A DNA stretch of 15,974 bases, taken from contig DOMU01000175.1 of NCBI GenBank assembly GCA_003509305.1, forward strand, positions 193 through 16,166, given 5' to 3'. The translations under genes and the position numbers were made by a program. Positions within the stretch are counted from its first letter, which is position 1. Each line of letters opens with the position of its first letter. The stretch comes from Desulfobulbaceae bacterium (GTDB lineage: Bacteria > Desulfobacterota > Desulfobulbia > Desulfobulbales > Desulfocapsaceae). Under the pieces are notes generated by a model, which saw only the letters and a list, made by a program, of their open reading frames with translations, did not search any database and had not been told where the DNA came from. Positions 15,141 through 15,974 of this stretch are shown here, one piece after another.

Positions 15141-15566
15141 TCACCACTCGGCACCGATATTAGTCAGGTGGGTGATGACGCGCTGGTTGGCCTGAAAAAC
15201 CTGGGGATAGGTGAGGAAGGGCAAGACTCGCGGATACGAGGCGACGAAGCGGTTAACCAGCGATTGCAGCCGTTTCTTCAAGGCGGCATAACGCGGCGGA
15301 ATGTCCTCTTCGGCCTCCATGCCCGGATGCTGGCGGGCCAGCCGCTGGATTTTGGGGGCGATGACATCCATGGCGTCGGCCAGATTGTTCATCGCTACGG
15401 CAATTTCATCCGGGTTGCTTGAGGTCTCGGCCACCTTCAGGTAGCGCTCCATCACCGGGATACGCGGCTGTAAAAGCGCCGCCGCCTCATCGTAGTGGTC
15501 GCCCGCCAACAGCCAGCCGGGCCACAGCAACAGAAGGGCCAAAACAGCCGTTTCCAGAAAACGCAT
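15141..15566 (-). CDS. Small secreted helical protein of unknown function
   Basis: The 141-aa protein has a clear Sec signal peptide (MRFLETAVLALLLLWPGWLL, probable cut after AG at residues 21-22). The mature part is about 120 residues and predominantly helical (AAALLQPRIPVMERYLKVAE, NNLADAMDVIAPKIQRLAR, YAALKKRLQSLVNRFVASY). It has no cysteine and no motif I recognise. ATG 15566 has a near-perfect GGAGGAAT ribosome site; a longer in-frame version to 15611 would bury the signal peptide. It starts 22 bases after the DegV-family gene and is probably co-transcribed with it. It is likely periplasmic. Confidence 0.75.
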   Translation of the reverse strand: MRFLETAVLALLLLWPGWLLAGDHYDEAAALLQPRIPVMERYLKVAETSSNPDEIAVAMNNLADAMDVIAPKIQRLARQHPGMEAEEDIPPRYAALKKRLQSLVNRFVASYPRVLPFLTYPQVFQANQRVITHLTNIGAEW

Positions 15567-15588
15567 GATTCCTCCGATGGTAGTTTGT

Positions 15589-15974
15589 TCACTCCGCCGG
15601 CGGATAGCCAATTGCCACCGACCAACTGCCAGGACCGAGATGGGCGCCGGTGGTGAGCGACAGCGGCACGATATGGATTTCCGCTTGCGGGTAAAACGAT
15701 CTCACTACATCCGGCAGTGTTGCCGTCAGCCAGTCCTGGTTGTCGGTATACTGCAACAAAATGAGTGGCGTTGCCAACTTGTCCTCAGGCGGGCCAGAAG
15801 AGGCCAAGCGCGCTTTGAGGAAAGCCAACTGGCCGCCGCGGTTGCGGACCAGACCCAGTTTGCGCACGCCGTCGGGCATTGGGCTGATGATCGGTTTCAG
15901 GCCCAAAATACCGGCAAAAAATTCTCCCGTCTTTGAGACGCGGCCCCCCGCCGCAAGAAAAGTGAGCGTGTCGA
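15589..15974 (-). CDS. DegV-family fatty-acid-binding protein, C-terminal fragment
   Basis: The gene enters from the right edge; 128 residues and the stop are present. The visible part reads DTLTFLAAGGRVSKTGEFFA, then GLKPIISPMPDGVRKLG, and ends near TTGAHLGPGSWSVAIGY. These match the DegV C-terminal lobe: the leucine/GGR helix, the KPI strand and the terminal H-x-GPG loop that contacts the bound fatty acid carboxylate. DegV proteins bind a single fatty acid; in Firmicutes they present it to the kinase FakA. The start and N-terminal lobe are outside the window, so a fusion to another domain cannot be excluded. Confidence 0.8.
   Translation of the reverse strand, partial: DTLTFLAAGGRVSKTGEFFAGILGLKPIISPMPDGVRKLGLVRNRGGQLAFLKARLASSGPPEDKLATPLILLQYTDNQDWLTATLPDVVRSFYPQAEIHIVPLSLTTGAHLGPGSWSVAIGYPPAE

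Overview
The window looks like the chromosome of a Gram-negative bacterium with moderately high GC, probably a proteobacterium or close relative. It carries a fused RlmKL rRNA methyltransferase, a complete set of type IVa pilus minor pilins with PilY1, and a C5-pathway hemL. Nothing in the window fixes the genus. No tRNA, rRNA, CRISPR array, insertion sequence or phage gene was seen.

Layout. The start of hemL (1-84, minus strand) is divergent from a plus-strand gene for a HAD phosphatase fused to a UbiA-type prenyltransferase (315-1730). A 240-base gap follows, holding a near-consensus sigma70 promoter inside an inverted repeat, then a terminator-like hairpin. From there ten plus-strand genes run to 13782 with overlaps or gaps of no more than 36 bases: gtrA-like, dprE1-like, dprE2-like, rlmKL, fimT-like, pilW-like, pilV-like, pilX-like, pilY1 and a small exported protein. 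The last part lies on the minus strand: a truncated DegV-family gene at the right edge, a small secreted helical protein, and a multi-pass membrane protein that ends convergently against the pilus operon. The 3' end of that membrane-protein gene appears to contain a dispersed-repeat-like sequence.

How the genes work together. HAD-UbiA, GtrA, DprE1 and DprE2 match, step for step, the mycobacterial route to polyprenyl-phosphoryl-D-arabinofuranose. The UbiA domain would transfer phosphoribose from PRPP to a polyprenyl phosphate, the fused HAD domain could remove the 5-phosphate, and DprE1 plus DprE2 would epimerise C2 of the lipid-linked ribose. GtrA could help move the lipid-sugar across the inner membrane. 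The gtrA-dprE1-dprE2 order is the same as in mycobacteria. These genes share a probable transcript with the minor pilins and PilY1. The most interesting reading is therefore an arabinofuranose donor made for the type IV pilus, as known for some Pseudomonas aeruginosa pilins. The arabinosyltransferase and the major pilin are not in the window, so this remains an inference.
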